The position numbers and the translations under genes are program-made. The notes beneath the pieces are model-generated. The model was not told the origin of the DNA. It was given only the letters and a program-made list of their open reading frames with translations, and searched no databases. 64,000 nt of DNA from contig OX393582.1 in assembly GCA_947652605.1 (NCBI GenBank), positions 10,316,544-10,380,543 on the forward strand. Reading direction: 5' to 3'. This document shows, one piece after another, positions 1-10,214 of this stretch. Every line of letters starts with the position of its first letter. The stretch's first letter is position 1. The stretch is from Elmis aenea (taxonomy: Eukaryota > Arthropoda > Insecta > Coleoptera > Elmidae).

Positions 1-2
1 GC

Positions 3-992
3 GGTTGCATAATGCGTGTCCGTCAACACGAACTGGAGCGTTTGTGTCCCTGCCAACGTGTCTTGCCATGTTGGAACAATCAGGAAGACGTGCAAGCCCT
101 TTACGCCACAGTGGACGTCAGCAAAAAGTGCAACCGCAATCACAATTACGCTAACATCGAGAAGGGCACCAGCAATTATGCCAACATGGACTTTGCTCAG
201 TCGTTGGAGCTATACGAAAACGCCCGGCAAATATCACTTGCAGCTGAAATGTGTAGCAAATGCGGTCACGCACAAAGTGATTATTTAATAATGGAGCCCA
301 GTAGTCGCGCAAGTCAACAGCCCTCTGGTTATTTGCCCATGTCTCCGGCTGTAAAGCAGCGTCTCACGCGGTTAATATCTTCTAGCAACCCGAATTTGGC
401 CCCGACCGTTGATCGCAGCAGCAAACCATCAGGATCTGCCATGCTGCACACGAACGTTTATCAAAGAAAACAGCTGCTAGACTCGGCTGACAATCTGGAG
501 AATAGTCGTCGCCGTCAACGGTCCAACTCTGCAGACTCCACGAGATGCGAAGAAACCGACAACGTATCATGCAGCTGCGTACAGCAAACCGTCGTCCGAC
601 GTTCCTCGTCGGTGCCCTGCAAATCGAATCGCGACTCATCAAGCTCCAACGACTCTGGCGTATTCGAACTACCGCGACGCGTGCCGACGATCTTAGCGAC
701 CCTTCCGCGTCGCTCCAAGTCTTCCGATCCATTACAAGACCTGAACTTTCGTTTTCAGAAAACAGATGCTAAGTCGGCAAGTGCCGAGGCTGAAGTACCC
801 GTGTGTCCTTCGGAATCGACCAGTAGCGCCACTTCCGACATGTCTGACTACATAGAAACTTTATCAATGTCTTCGCACAGTTCCAGCGAGGCGCCGCCAC
901 CAAGCTGCACCTTGCGTCCTCGCTCTGGAAACGAATACCTCACTCTACAGCGGCTGATAGCGCCTGTTCCTGAAGAACGTCATAATAACTAG
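3..992 (+). CDS. C-terminal part of an IRS/Chico-like docking adaptor (partial, 5' end outside window)
   Basis: The reading frame is open to the window edge and ends at TAG 990-992, so this is the last exon or exons of a longer gene. The protein is low-complexity and Ser-rich. It carries tyrosine motifs typical of receptor-kinase docking proteins: two NYAN(I/M) motifs, DYLIMEP and GYLPMSP. YLIM and YLPM are YxxM sites of the kind bound by the PI3-kinase p85 SH2 domains, and GYxPMSP is characteristic of insulin receptor substrates. RRRQRSNS- and RRSSS-type sites could be phosphorylated or bind 14-3-3. The PH and PTB domains expected of an IRS would lie upstream and are not visible. An FRS2- or Dok-type adaptor is the main alternative. 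The first ATG at 12 need not be a start. The first ~80 bases could be intron, with a possible acceptor (AATCAG) near 81, because the N-terminal residues look less protein-like. Confidence 0.55.
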   Translation, partial: GCIMRVRQHELERLCPCQRVLPCWNNQEDVQALYATVDVSKKCNRNHNYANIEKGTSNYANMDFAQSLELYENARQISLAAEMCSKCGHAQSDYLIMEPSSRASQQPSGYLPMSPAVKQRLTRLISSSNPNLAPTVDRSSKPSGSAMLHTNVYQRKQLLDSADNLENSRRRQRSNSADSTRCEETDNVSCSCVQQTVVRRSSSVPCKSNRDSSSSNDSGVFELPRRVPTILATLPRRSKSSDPLQDLNFRFQKTDAKSASAEAEVPVCPSESTSSATSDMSDYIETLSMSSHSSSEAPPPSCTLRPRSGNEYLTLQRLIAPVPEERHNN

Positions 993-1071
993 TCCTGTAT
1001 TTAAGCAATACTTTTATCACAAGTACCGTATGTGTAATCACTAATCAGTTTATGTATAAAACAACGATTTT

Positions 1072-1077
1072 ATTAAA
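1072..1077 (+). terminator. Putative polyadenylation signal of the adaptor gene
   Basis: ATTAAA, the commonest variant signal, lies 80 bases after the stop codon at 992. No AATAAA is present before the transposon that starts at 1161. Confidence 0.4.
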
Positions 1078-1160
1078 TTATTATTAAGTATAGTTATTGT
1101 AGTGGATGGTTTTATTGAACACCACTTTCGATTGTATCTGCGGGCGTTGTTGGATCTACG

Positions 1161-2461
1161 CAGAGCCGTAGAAATGCATTGGTAATGGGGCAGGTGCCAA
1201 GGGCGCGAGACGTGAGGGGCGCCAAGCGCAACATTTATGCACCCTGGCCTAAAAAAGTAAAAATATCAGGCGCTCTTTGCTAAAATTCGTGACGCCCCAA
1301 TATCTCTGCGATTTTCCGTCAATGCATAGTAATTCCCTTTTTAAACCAATAGCAAAAATGGCCTGCACGCCAACCTAATTGATGAATCCAAGAGCTGGCA
1401 CTGGAAATCTCCGTTTTTCCGTTTATAGTCAATAATCTTATGATATTTGGCAGCAGATGAGCAGAGCATTAGATCAATCAGTTGCGTGTGTACATGTACA
1501 TATGTAAGTACTTAGGTTATGCGCCTATGTACAGGGTGGTCTATTTTCCATGCCCATACAAGAAGGGTGTCTCGGTTATTACCAGAGATAGAAAAAAACT
1601 AAGTACGTAGTCTCCATTTCTTTTTTAGAGAGGACTTCATTGCCGTAAACAGATTTTTGGCACTTTTCAAAAATGTTAAATATCTCGCTTTAACAAAAAG
1701 ATAGGGAAAAACTTTAAAGACATTTTTGCCATGGTTTTTTGTCCTTAATAAGATAGCGATATTCATTTTTTTTTTCTCATATAAATATCAACATACTGCA
1801 ACTAACTTTCTTATTTTAAAAAGCAACCATAAGCCAATTATATATTTTTGAAAAGCGCAAAAAAAGCTTTCGATTTATGCGAAAGTCAAGTATGGTTGCC
1901 ATTTAAAATAAAAAAGTTAGCTGTAATATATCGATATTTATATGAGTAAAAAAAAAATCAATATCGCTATCTTATTAAGGACAAAAACCATGCCAAAAGT
2001 GGTTTAAAAGTTTTTTTCTATCTTTTCGTTTAAGCGAGATATTTCATTTTTAAAAAGTGCCAAAAATCGGTTTTTGGCTATATTTCGATATGAATTCCTC
2101 TCAAACAAAGAAATTGAAACTATGTACTTAGTTTGTTTCTATCTCGGATAATAACCGAGATACCCTGTATAGGCAGAAAAATAGGCCACCCTGTACAATG
2201 GACAGTATTCTTATGGATATTTAACTAAAAAATTGTGGCTCCATCTATATCTGAACTACGGCGGTGTAGGTACATAATTCAGGCCCATCCTGTACATATT
2301 AAATATTTAATTTTTTGTTCATTTATAAAAAAATTCTTACTTATAATAAAAATATTTCTTAAAATTTAAAAAAAAGTTAAAGAAAGGCGCCATTTTAGGT
2401 ATTTGCCAAGGGCGCCATTTTAGGTATTTGCCAAGGGCGCCAAAACATTGCTACGGTTCTG
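1161..2461. mobile_element. hAT-type non-autonomous element with exact 8-bp target duplication
   Basis: The termini are inverted: CAGAGCCGTAGAAATG at the left, and a right end whose reverse complement reads CAGAACCGTAGCAATG. The flanks carry an exact 8-bp direct repeat, GATCTACG (1153-1160 and 2462-2469). CAG...CTG ends with 8-bp duplications are diagnostic of the hAT superfamily. No transposase is visible. The motif GCCAAGGGCGCCA recurs near both ends, with a short tandem duplication at 2390-2440. About half of the element is a second, nested transposon at 1532-2193. Confidence 0.85.
1532..2193. mobile_element. Foldback MITE with CAGGGTGG ends nested in the hAT element
   Basis: The element is a near-complete inverted repeat of ~660 bp. 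The left arm begins CAGGGTGGTCTATTTT and the right arm ends in the reverse complement with few mismatches (…CCACCCTG). TA flanks both ends (1530-1531, 2194-2195), as in Tc1/mariner insertions. Pairing continues almost to the centre, near 1860. No coding capacity was seen. Confidence 0.85.
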
Positions 2462-2469
2462 GATCTACG

Positions 2470-3164
2470 GCTGTGTTTCTTAACCCCCTCTTCCATATAA
2501 ATTTTTATTGCGCTCCCCTTGCATTCCTAACGCAGTGGTGACTAAAAAATAAAGATCCTCCAGTTGCTTTTAAAGTCGTCCCGTTTGACACATAACATTG
2601 TTTTCTTAAATAGATTTCCCTTTCATTTCTTCGCGCCCCCCTTCCAAATTTTGGCGCCAACTTGTAGGATCGCGCCTCACCACAGATCTACAGGAAATCA
2701 TTTCGTTTTTTTTTTTAATTAAAAAATGTTACTATTGAAAGACGGCCAGATCAATGGGAATATCAACAAACGAAATGCATAAATTGTACTTCCGTCAGCT
2801 AAACCGTTACATAAGAAGGTCATTTGACGCGACTTTCGCGCGACTTTCGATTGTTGTGGCAAAGTGGGCTAGCGCGAGAAAGTGAGATGCGTTTTGTTTA
2901 CTGGGCCAAGGTAGCGCTATCAGTGTAAAGCGCTGCGCAATTCGCAGGTACGTAACGTCACACAACGGCGTAGATTCATTTCAGATTCGACTGCATCTGG
3001 CAATGAACTGTCTCCGCTCCGGCTCGTGTCAGGTAGCAGAATGCCGGTGCAACCACCGCCAGGTTGAATATACCTTAAATATAATGTACTTTCCGTGTGA
3101 ACGACGATCATAAATAAAGCAAGGATTCCGGGTCGATTTTTTGGTAGTGGGTGCAGCTATAAGA
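2470..3164. other. Intergenic region upstream of the protease; possible 5' exon
   Basis: 2480-2700 is AT-rich with C-rich patches and no recognisable element. 2820-3060 is more GC-rich and resembles a 5' region. CAG^GTACGT at 2946-2954 is a textbook splice donor, so a 5'-UTR intron before the protease ATG is possible. An in-frame stop at 3111 precedes the protease frame. No core promoter could be fixed by eye. Confidence 0.3.
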
Positions 3165-4067
3165 ATGCGGGACGACGAGTATTTGCGAATGTGCGCAACG
3201 ATGCTGGCCGCCGCGTGGTTCTTGTGTTGGTGTACGACGGCTCAGGCGCTCCTGATCGCGCGTAGCGGGGGCTTTCCGAAATTTCCCGCGGACGAATGTG
3301 GTGCTCGAGCTATACCGTGGAATCCGAACCGAGAGCCTCGCATCGTAGGCGGCCAGGAAGTACCTTATGGAGCCGTACCGTGGCAAGTGGAATTGCGTCG
3401 AGGAGATGTTCACCAGTGCGGCGGTACGCTATTAACCGCAAGGCTCATACTCACAGTGGCGCATTGTTGGACGGAAGGCCTAGTGGCGGCAGCCGGAGCG
3501 CATGGACCACCCGGCACAGGCCCTCAAGAACAAATTATAAGGGTCGAGCGCGCGGTCCAACATCCAGAATTCCGGAAAATAGGACCGTACAGTCACGACA
3601 TCGCTATACTTCTGCTAGCGGCTCCTGGTGTTAAACTAGGTCCTTTCGTTCGTCCTGCGTGTATTAGTTCGCGATCACCTCCTCCAGGGACGTGGTGTGA
3701 AGTATCAGGATGGGGTGCAAGAGATCCCGCCGAACCAGATCGACTTTCACCGGTGCTTCGAACGGCCGTGGTGCCGCTCTTGTCCTTGGAAACGTGTCGG
3801 CGCGGTGGTGTATACGGAGGCCGGCAACAACCAATACTAGACACCATGTTATGTGCTGGTCGCTTGACTGGGGGTGTGGACGCCTGCGGCGGCGATTCAG
3901 GAGGACCCTTGGTATGCGAACGGGACGGTCGCATGGAACTTGCGGGCCTTGTGTCCTGGGGTGACGGATGCGCCAAACGCGACAGACCAGGCGTCTACAC
4001 ACGAATTTCAAGTTACCTCAGCTGGATCAGAGAAGCAGCGAATATTCTCGGAGTAGATTATCCATAA
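3165..4067 (+). CDS. Secreted trypsin-like serine protease (S1/chymotrypsin family)
   Basis: The protein is 300 residues from ATG 3165; ATG 3189 or 3201 would give a tighter signal peptide. Hydrophobic residues ~11-28 (LAAAWFLCW) form the likely signal sequence. A short propeptide ends at R59, followed by IVGGQE, the standard zymogen activation site. The catalytic triad is H100 (TVAHC), D145 (HDIAIL) and S245 (GDSGGP). D239, six residues before the serine, predicts trypsin-like cleavage after Lys/Arg. Cysteine pairs at 85/101, 211/230 and around the active serine fit the fold. C45 in the propeptide and C166 could tether propeptide to catalytic domain after activation. There is no clip domain in this exon. 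The whole domain lies in one uninterrupted exon, noticeably more GC-rich than its surroundings. Its physiological substrate cannot be told. Confidence 0.93.
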   Translation: MRDDEYLRMCATMLAAAWFLCWCTTAQALLIARSGGFPKFPADECGARAIPWNPNREPRIVGGQEVPYGAVPWQVELRRGDVHQCGGTLLTARLILTVAHCWTEGLVAAAGAHGPPGTGPQEQIIRVERAVQHPEFRKIGPYSHDIAILLLAAPGVKLGPFVRPACISSRSPPPGTWCEVSGWGARDPAEPDRLSPVLRTAVVPLLSLETCRRGGVYGGRQQPILDTMLCAGRLTGGVDACGGDSGGPLVCERDGRMELAGLVSWGDGCAKRDRPGVYTRISSYLSWIREAANILGVDYP

Positions 4068-4114
4068 CCAACGATTTCTTAATCGGTGTCCTCATGCAAA
4101 ATTTCTCAGTGCAA

Positions 4115-4128
4115 AATAAATAAATAAA
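4115..4128 (+). terminator. Polyadenylation signals of the protease gene
   Basis: Overlapping AATAAA hexamers (AATAAATAAATAAA) begin 47 bases after the stop codon, a normal position for 3'-end formation. Confidence 0.7.
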
Positions 4129-4130
4129 AT

Positions 4131-5173
4131 GATGTACTAAAATGAATCCTAATGTAAATAATAATTTGTTATACACGTATGTTCCTGTGGTCCAGTGAGT
4201 AATATAATGTGGCATACTATTTTAAGTTGAAAGACTCGAATATTTTTATTTATAGATTAAACTGAATTGTAATTTAATGATAAAAAAACTTATTTATTAA
4301 AACTGTTTTTAATTTAAAATCCATCACAATAAAATTGTTCATTAACGATAACAGTTATAAAAAAAACGCATTTTTTTATGTTTAGGCCAATCAAAAACGT
4401 AAATATTTATAATTTTGTCTTTTTTAAGTCGAATTAATGTCAATAGGATAAATTTAAAGCACGGAAATAAACAAAAAACCATGCATGTTAACATAGAAAC
4501 ATGCAGGTGACAAGAAAGTGAAAATCATTGTAGGTTAAAAGAAAACAAAATTACATAACCACAAACTATTTCAAATAAAATTATGTTAAACTAAAAATTC
4601 AAAATTTTTGTTCAGAAAAAGAAGGCGCATTGAAAAGTGCTTTTAAAAAATTTTGTACACTAACAATCAGCTACATTTGAATATTATGTGATTAATTCAG
4701 AACTGTGTTTATACATAAAGTGTTTGTAAATAACATACAATATTAATACTTTTATCTAATTCATGGGTTTTTAAGGGTTGTTTTCCAAATTTAATGCAAA
4801 AATTGCACATGTTATTTTTTCACTTATTCGTGCAGCAAATACGTTCAAGTGATTTTTTTCGTTAAAAAAAGTAAAAATGAAGAATTGTCCTGAACACAAA
4901 AAAGTCATAGGATGATAGACAATATAATATATTTCTTACTATCAGCAAATCCTAATAAACTGTAAAAAAAGACTACGAGAATCAAATTCGTCTAGGTATA
5001 CGATTTTCTTCCTATTTTTCTAAATTAATGGAAAATGTTACGTTTTTGGAATTCCAATCATCGTTATTTATAACAACACACTTTTAAATGTACCTAAAAT
5101 CAATTTACCTACTTAACAAATTCCTTGCAAACAATTAACATTTAATAAAACGTACAATTTTAGTTTGTTTTTG
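4131..5173. other. AT-rich intergenic stretch, nothing recognised
   Basis: Very A+T-rich sequence with stop codons in every frame. No inverted or tandem repeat or coding signature could be seen by eye. Confidence 0.5.
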
Positions 5174-5265
5174 TATACAAGGTGTATTCGATTACATTTC
5201 CAGCATGGGGATCTCGCTTTTTATAGGAGATACAGGTTTGTTTAAATTAGATGAATTATTCCTTG
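5174..5265 (+). mobile_element. Decayed terminus of a long-TIR mariner-like element
   Basis: From TATACAAGGTGTATTCGATT through CAGCATGGGGATCTCGCTTT to ATAGG, the sequence is a degenerate match to the left end of the intact element at 26587. The matching right end is not visible, so this is a solo, diverged end. Confidence 0.55.
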
Positions 5266-5459
5266 GTATAAGAGGAGCCACAACCAATATTTTTAAAGTA
5301 CAAAAATCCTCGTGCTTCAGATGTTAGAGCAAAAAATATGAAATTGTCGAATTTCTTTTTTCTCTCATAACTTTTTGGTTTTATCATTATATTAATTTTA
5401 TTTGTACCTTCTGAAGGTACTTTTTTATGTAGAATGTAACTATTATCTTTTTGTTTTTA

Positions 5460-5989
5460 ATCACTTTTCATTGTTGGTCTTGGAATAGTGTGATGTGCCT
5501 TTTTTCCTTTTTCTAACAATATATTATATGTTATATCTATTTTCTTGTATAACCCAGGAACTCAAGAAAAACCGCATTTTACTAATATTATTCTAAGTTA
5601 GCCATGAAACATGTTAAACAGGCAAGTAGACTTTGCAATATTTAAATGTGCTTTTTTCTCCTCTTTCTAACGATATATGTTTTGTTGTATCTATTTAAAT
5701 AAATAACTCAAAAACCGTATATTACCTATATTATATTAAGTTAGCAATGTAAGGTATTAAACAGGCAAGTTGACTTTGGAATAGTGAAATGTGCCTTTTT
5801 CTCCTGTTTCTAACGATAAATCTTTTGTCATTTCTGTTTTTATAAATAACTTGCAAAATCAACAAAACCCGTATTTTACCAATGTTATTTTAGTTAGCTA
5901 TGAAACATGTTAAACAGACAAGTTGGCTTTGCAATAGTTAAATGTGCTTTTTTCTCCCCACTTTTTATTGGTATATCACTTGTCATATA
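5460..5989 (+). repeat. Left arm of tandem ~145-152 bp repeats
   Basis: Between three and four degenerate copies. Units are marked by TTAAACAGGCAAGT at 5612, 5757 and 5909, followed by AATGTGCCTTTTTCTCC, ATCTATTTAAATAAATAACT and TATTTTACCAATATTAT. Inverted copies of the same unit occupy 7503-7975, on the other side of the mariner-like element. Confidence 0.75.
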
Positions 5990-7502
5990 CAGGGTGGTGC
6001 TTTTTTCGATGCTCACCATTGCTATCTTGGAAACGGTAATAGATACAAGGTCGGTTAAATTAGAGAAAAGTTGCACATTTTTATGGCCATTGAGAATCTA
6101 AAAAGTAATCCTGGATATTTTGATTCGTTTTTGATTTATTACAAAAAAACTGAAAAATGTGATTTTAGAAAAATATTATTATCTTTCCTACCATTGACGC
6201 TATTTCATTTAAACTTGGTAACTTTATGTTTTTGACCGTCCTGGGTTTGATGACGTCAACAGAAATTTTCTAAGCCTTCTAGATTTCAAGTTGCGATAGT
6301 CAACTTTTTTATTTCTTATGGCCGCCATATTGGATTTTTACACCATCAGACAGACAAAAAAATTAGCTTTTCAGATTGGTAACCAACATACCTTTTTTCT
6401 TTCAAAAAACGTTGAAATTTTAAAATTTGTGTAAATAATTCATAAAATCGAGCATGCTCTGAAAAACAATTGAAACTATGATATAAATAAAAGCTACAGA
6501 ACATTTTATTGGTCTAATGATAACGAAATTAAGATTGTAGGAAACATATTTAGAAGATATGTTAGGCGAATTGCCATTATTAACAATTCAAAATCATCAG
6601 TAGTTTCAGCAAGAAGGAGCTGGTCCTCACAACGCCCGCATTGTAAAAGGATATTAATTTAAATATACGCTTTCAAAATTCATGACTTGGTACGTTTGGT
6701 CCTGTTCATTGGCCTCCGCGATCGCCATGTTTAATGCCTATGGATTACTTTTACATTGATGTTGTTTATGCAACTCCAACGGAAAATATTGAACTTCTTC
6801 GCCGTAAAATCAAAAATGCTTTCGACTCTATTTCCAGACAAACTATCCTAAAGGCAGTGGACGAAATTAATTTGAGGACTAACCACTACATCATACATAA
6901 CGGAACGCACTTTAAACAATTTAAATAATTATTTATCTGGTGTTTTAAATTTATTGTCATTTCGTTATTTTATTAGACCTATAAAATGTTGTGTCATTTT
7001 TATTTATATTATAATTTCAATTGTTTTTCGATACATTCACGATTTTATAGATAATTTATACAAATTTTAAAATTTCAACAAGTTTTTTGAAAGAAAAAAG
7101 GTATGTTGGTTACCAATCTGAAAAGCTAATTTTTTTGTCTGTCTGATGGTGTATAAATCCAACATGGCGGCCATAAGAAATAAAAAAGTTGACTATCGCA
7201 ACTTGAAATCTAGAAGGCTTAGAAAATTTCTGTTGACGTCATCAAACCCAGGACGGTCAAAAACATAATGTTACCAAGTTTAAATGAAATAGCGTCAATG
7301 GTAGGGAAGATAATAATATTTTTCAAAAATCACAATTTTCAGTTTTTTTATAATAAATCGAAAAGGAATCAAAATATCCAGGATTTCTTTTCAGATTCTT
7401 AATCGTCATAAAAATGTGCAACTTTTCTCTAATTTAACCGACCTTGTATCTCTTACCGTTTCCAAGATAGCAATGGTGAGCATCGAAAAAAGCACCACCC
7501 TG
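5990..7502 (+). mobile_element. Long-TIR Tc1/mariner-superfamily element, decayed
   Basis: CAGGGTGGTGCTTTTTTCG at the left and its reverse complement at the right are flanked by TA (5988-5989, 7503-7504). The terminal inverted repeats are about 500 bp each (5990-~6480 and ~7015-7502) and closely matched. The ~530-bp core contains a broken transposase. It is related in architecture to the element at 26587-28069. Confidence 0.85.
6604..6928 (+). pseudogene. C-terminal fragment of a Tc1/mariner-type transposase
   Basis: 6604-6650 encodes FQQEGAGPHNARIVKG, the degenerate form of the transposase motif FQQDGAPPHNAR. After a stop and a frame change, 6695-6928 reads GPVHWPPRSP…MPMDYFYIDVVYATPTENIE, matching the W-P-P-R-S-P-D-L/LDFFLWG block that carries the last catalytic Asp. 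It ends near GTHFKQF, the usual family C-terminus. The Asp in SPDL is replaced (SPCL) and the LWGYLK part is deleted, so it cannot be active. Everything N-terminal of this block is missing. It lies between the long inverted repeats of its parent element. Confidence 0.8.
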
Positions 7503-7975
7503 TATGTTTAAATAAATAACCCGAAAATAAAAATAAAACATGTTTTACCAATATTATCATGTTTTATAGCTAACTTAGAATTATATTGATAATAAGTGGC
7601 TTTTCTTGATTTTCCGAGTTATTTATTTAAATAGATGTGACAAGTGGTATATTATTGGAACGAGGAGAAAGAAGCACACATTAATATTGCAAAGCTAACT
7701 TGCCAGTTTAACATGTTTCATGGCTAACTTGGAATAATATTAGTAAAATACGGTTTTTCTCGATTTTCAGAGTTATTTATTTAAATAGATACAGCAAAAG
7801 ATATATCGTTTAAAATAGAAGAAAAAGGCACATTGAACTATTCCAAAGCCAACTCGACTGCTTAACATGTTTCATGACTAACTTAAAATAATACTAATAT
7901 AACACAATTTTTCTTGATTTTCTAAGTTATGTGCAGTTATAGATATGACATGTGATATATCTATCGTTAGAATGA
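7503..7975 (-). repeat. Right arm of tandem ~145-bp repeats, inverted relative to 5460-5989
   Basis: Contains GCAAAGCTAACTTGCCAGTT, GGCACATTGAACTATTCCAA and GAGTTATTTATTTAAATAGA blocks. These are reverse complements of the left-arm units, with a unit spacing of about 150 bp. The two arms and the central element together form a ~2.5-kb palindromic structure. Confidence 0.7.
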
Positions 7976-8090
7976 CGTATCTTGTGTATGAATTAATCAA
8001 AAAACAATTTATTTACAAACTACAATTTAAATATTTACCCCCTCGTATTTTAAATACGTCATTGGAAAACTTCAAATTTCGTCTTAAATA

Positions 8091-8665
8091 CAGGGTCCGG
8101 CAAAATGATCTCCCACATTTTGCACGGTCAATGTGCCCGAATCACTGAAGAGAGGGAGAACTTAACGTAGTCGGTTGATAGCTCGCGCCTTGCCATTTAA
8201 GTTGTCGTCATGAATTGGACGGGCGAATTGGTTATCGAAACATTTATGAAAGGTAACGTTTTAAGGGAAATGTTTCCAGGACACGTAATCTCGTTACGTG
8301 GAGACGTTGGGTGGCCTGCGCGTTCACCCGATCTTGCCCCATGCGACTTTTTCTTTGGGGCTACCTGAAAGCGAAGGTTTTTCAACACCATCCCCGAACC
8401 ATTGACGAATTGAAAGCAGCAATACGCCAAGAAATGACAGGAATATCGCCTCAAATTACTGCTCGAGTGATGGAAACTTTCAAAAATCAGCTTCGAATGT
8501 GTATCGAAAAAAATGGTCGCCATTTGGACTCTGTAATTTTTAAAACTTAATAAAAACAAATGGCATAGCATACATTTTCAGTTAATAAAAATAAAATCTA
8601 AATAGCATTTACAATGGCGTTTTTATTAAAGATTAAAATGTGGGAGATCATTTTGCCGGACCCTG
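8091..8665 (+). mobile_element. Short mariner-like element with CAGGGTCC ends
   Basis: Inverted ends CAGGGTCCGGCAAAATGATC… and …GATCATTTTGCCGGACCCTG (~32 bp, near-perfect, continuing into TCCCACATTTT) are flanked by TA on both sides (8089-8090, 8666-8667). The 575-bp element retains only the 3' part of its transposase, so it is an internally deleted copy. Confidence 0.9.
8210..8550 (+). pseudogene. Transposase C-terminal relic with one frameshift
   Basis: The first segment reads FPGHVISLRGDVGWPARSPD then LAPCDFF. A single-base frame change in the T-run near 8350 leads into LWGYLKAKVFQHHPRTIDEL and ends RLRMCIEKNGRHL…. This is the DDE catalytic C-terminus (SPDLxPCDFFLWG) of a Tc1/mariner-superfamily transposase in which the final Asp is preserved. 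The N-terminal DNA-binding and first catalytic residues are absent. Confidence 0.85.
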
Positions 8666-8667
8666 TA

Positions 8668-10035
8668 TATATAGATTACATTAAAATTTTATTTTTGTTC
8701 TGCAACAGGTCTTTGGTCCCCAAGAACTATTTATCCAACAGCTTGGATTCAAAGCAAAGGCAAAGTGCACCCATGTCACAAGTAAAAAAAAAATTAAAGA
8801 GAGTCTGCTATAACTTTTCATTTTTTTTGTCTCTGGCCTTAGCTTTTAAGACAATTAATTTAACCCATTAACAAAAACAAAAATGCCAAAAAAATTATCA
8901 ACATAGAAGCTTTTATTACTTAAATATTTACCTAATTAAAATATTTTTTTATTTTCTCACAAAACCCTACGCTGGCATTCCTTTTCGTTAGCAAAACAAC
9001 AACTTTAAGATGTTGTTTTGTTTTTGTTTACTACTCTCAAAAACTTACAAGGCAAATAACCGAAGCTAACGATCTATATTTTTTAGTTTAGCGCGACAAC
9101 CTTTTTCTTAATCTTCCTATTAACATTTTTACCCCTGACCAGTTTAAACTGGAAAGTTGAATATAAAGTTGCTCTTTTTGTTTGCTCTTATTTTTTACTG
9201 GCTTAAGTGCGTTGGCTTATTCAGTAGTAACACAACTGCGTATTTCGGGTATTAGTCACCCGCCACATTCACGGCGCGGTTTCGTTCAAAAACGATCGCA
9301 TTAAAAAAACTGCTTCCAGCGAATCGAGTACAGTTGTTTTTTTTTTTAAGAGAGCATCATGGTCATGTTATTAATTAATATGTTTAATTTGGCCGCTTTT
9401 AATTGATTAGTCACCAGAAATAACGTCGTGGATACGGTCAGATTTTCCCAATTTGTTTTACCCATGGAACCGTTTCATAATTTTTTAACTATACGGAACC
9501 CTATTACATTTTTACATGCGTTTATAGTATAAACTTTATACTATCATAAAACTAAAATATTGCAACCAGGGATTTAAAACTACTTTTATTTTTGTTAGTA
9601 TCGAATTAAAAAAAAAAAAACTTTTTACTACATTTCGTTCTCACCCAAAAAAAAAGGTTTTTTTATGAACCAAAATTAAATAACGGTTAATACTTAATAA
9701 AACTTTAACACTAATACAAAATACCCCAACTATTCGAATATTCAATTATTCAGGTTATAAAATACTTTACATGTAATAATATCTAAATTAACACAGTTCG
9801 CCTTTACGTTAAAAAAAAAAGTTGTGGTTATTTTGTGCTTTGGATGGTAGAAGTAAAATTTGTGTGATGAGTTTTAAAGTCCATTTATATTCTTGTTTCT
9901 TTTTCTTGGCAGTCTTTGGGCCGTGCTAAATTATATACGACGATATGATGGGTTTTGATTCTTAAGGACAGCATATTTGAGACTGACGAAGCACCTAATT
10001 AAAATCACCAAATTGTTAAACATAATCAACATATA
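8668..10035. other. AT-rich stretch, no gene recognised
   Basis: Frequent homopolymer A/T runs and stops in all frames. No paired inverted ends, coding blocks or tandem arrays were seen. Confidence 0.45.
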
Positions 10036-10209
10036 CAGGGTGGTCCACATGCTACAAAGAAGTTTAAATTAAACAAAATTTTTTGCTTTCTGAGACATAT
10101 TCAGTGATGCTTTAATGTTTTTAAAAAGTTTTATGGCACCCTAGATAATAAACAAAAATATTTTTTATAGCTGTTTGCAGTTTTTAAAAATATCCATTTC
10201 CCAACGGTA
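10036..10209 (+). mobile_element. Unpaired CAGGGTGG transposon end plus repeat flank
   Basis: TA-CAGGGTGGTCCACATGCT begins like other mariner-type ends here, but no partner end was found downstream. The segment ATATTTTTTATAGCTGTT plus flank (near 10160) recurs at 11216-11270, beyond the pogo-like insert. The host repeat was therefore probably split or duplicated. Confidence 0.45.
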
Positions 10210-10214
10210 TACCG

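Noticed and set aside
3593..4011. Long minus-strand frames opposite the serine protease
   Set aside because: Shadow frames in GC-rich coding DNA; the + strand has a complete catalytic domain.
7945..8148. 67-codon + strand ORF ending inside the mariner-like element
   Set aside because: It crosses the transposon's left terminus at 8091. The upstream half has a faintly LINE-like look but no alignable motif.
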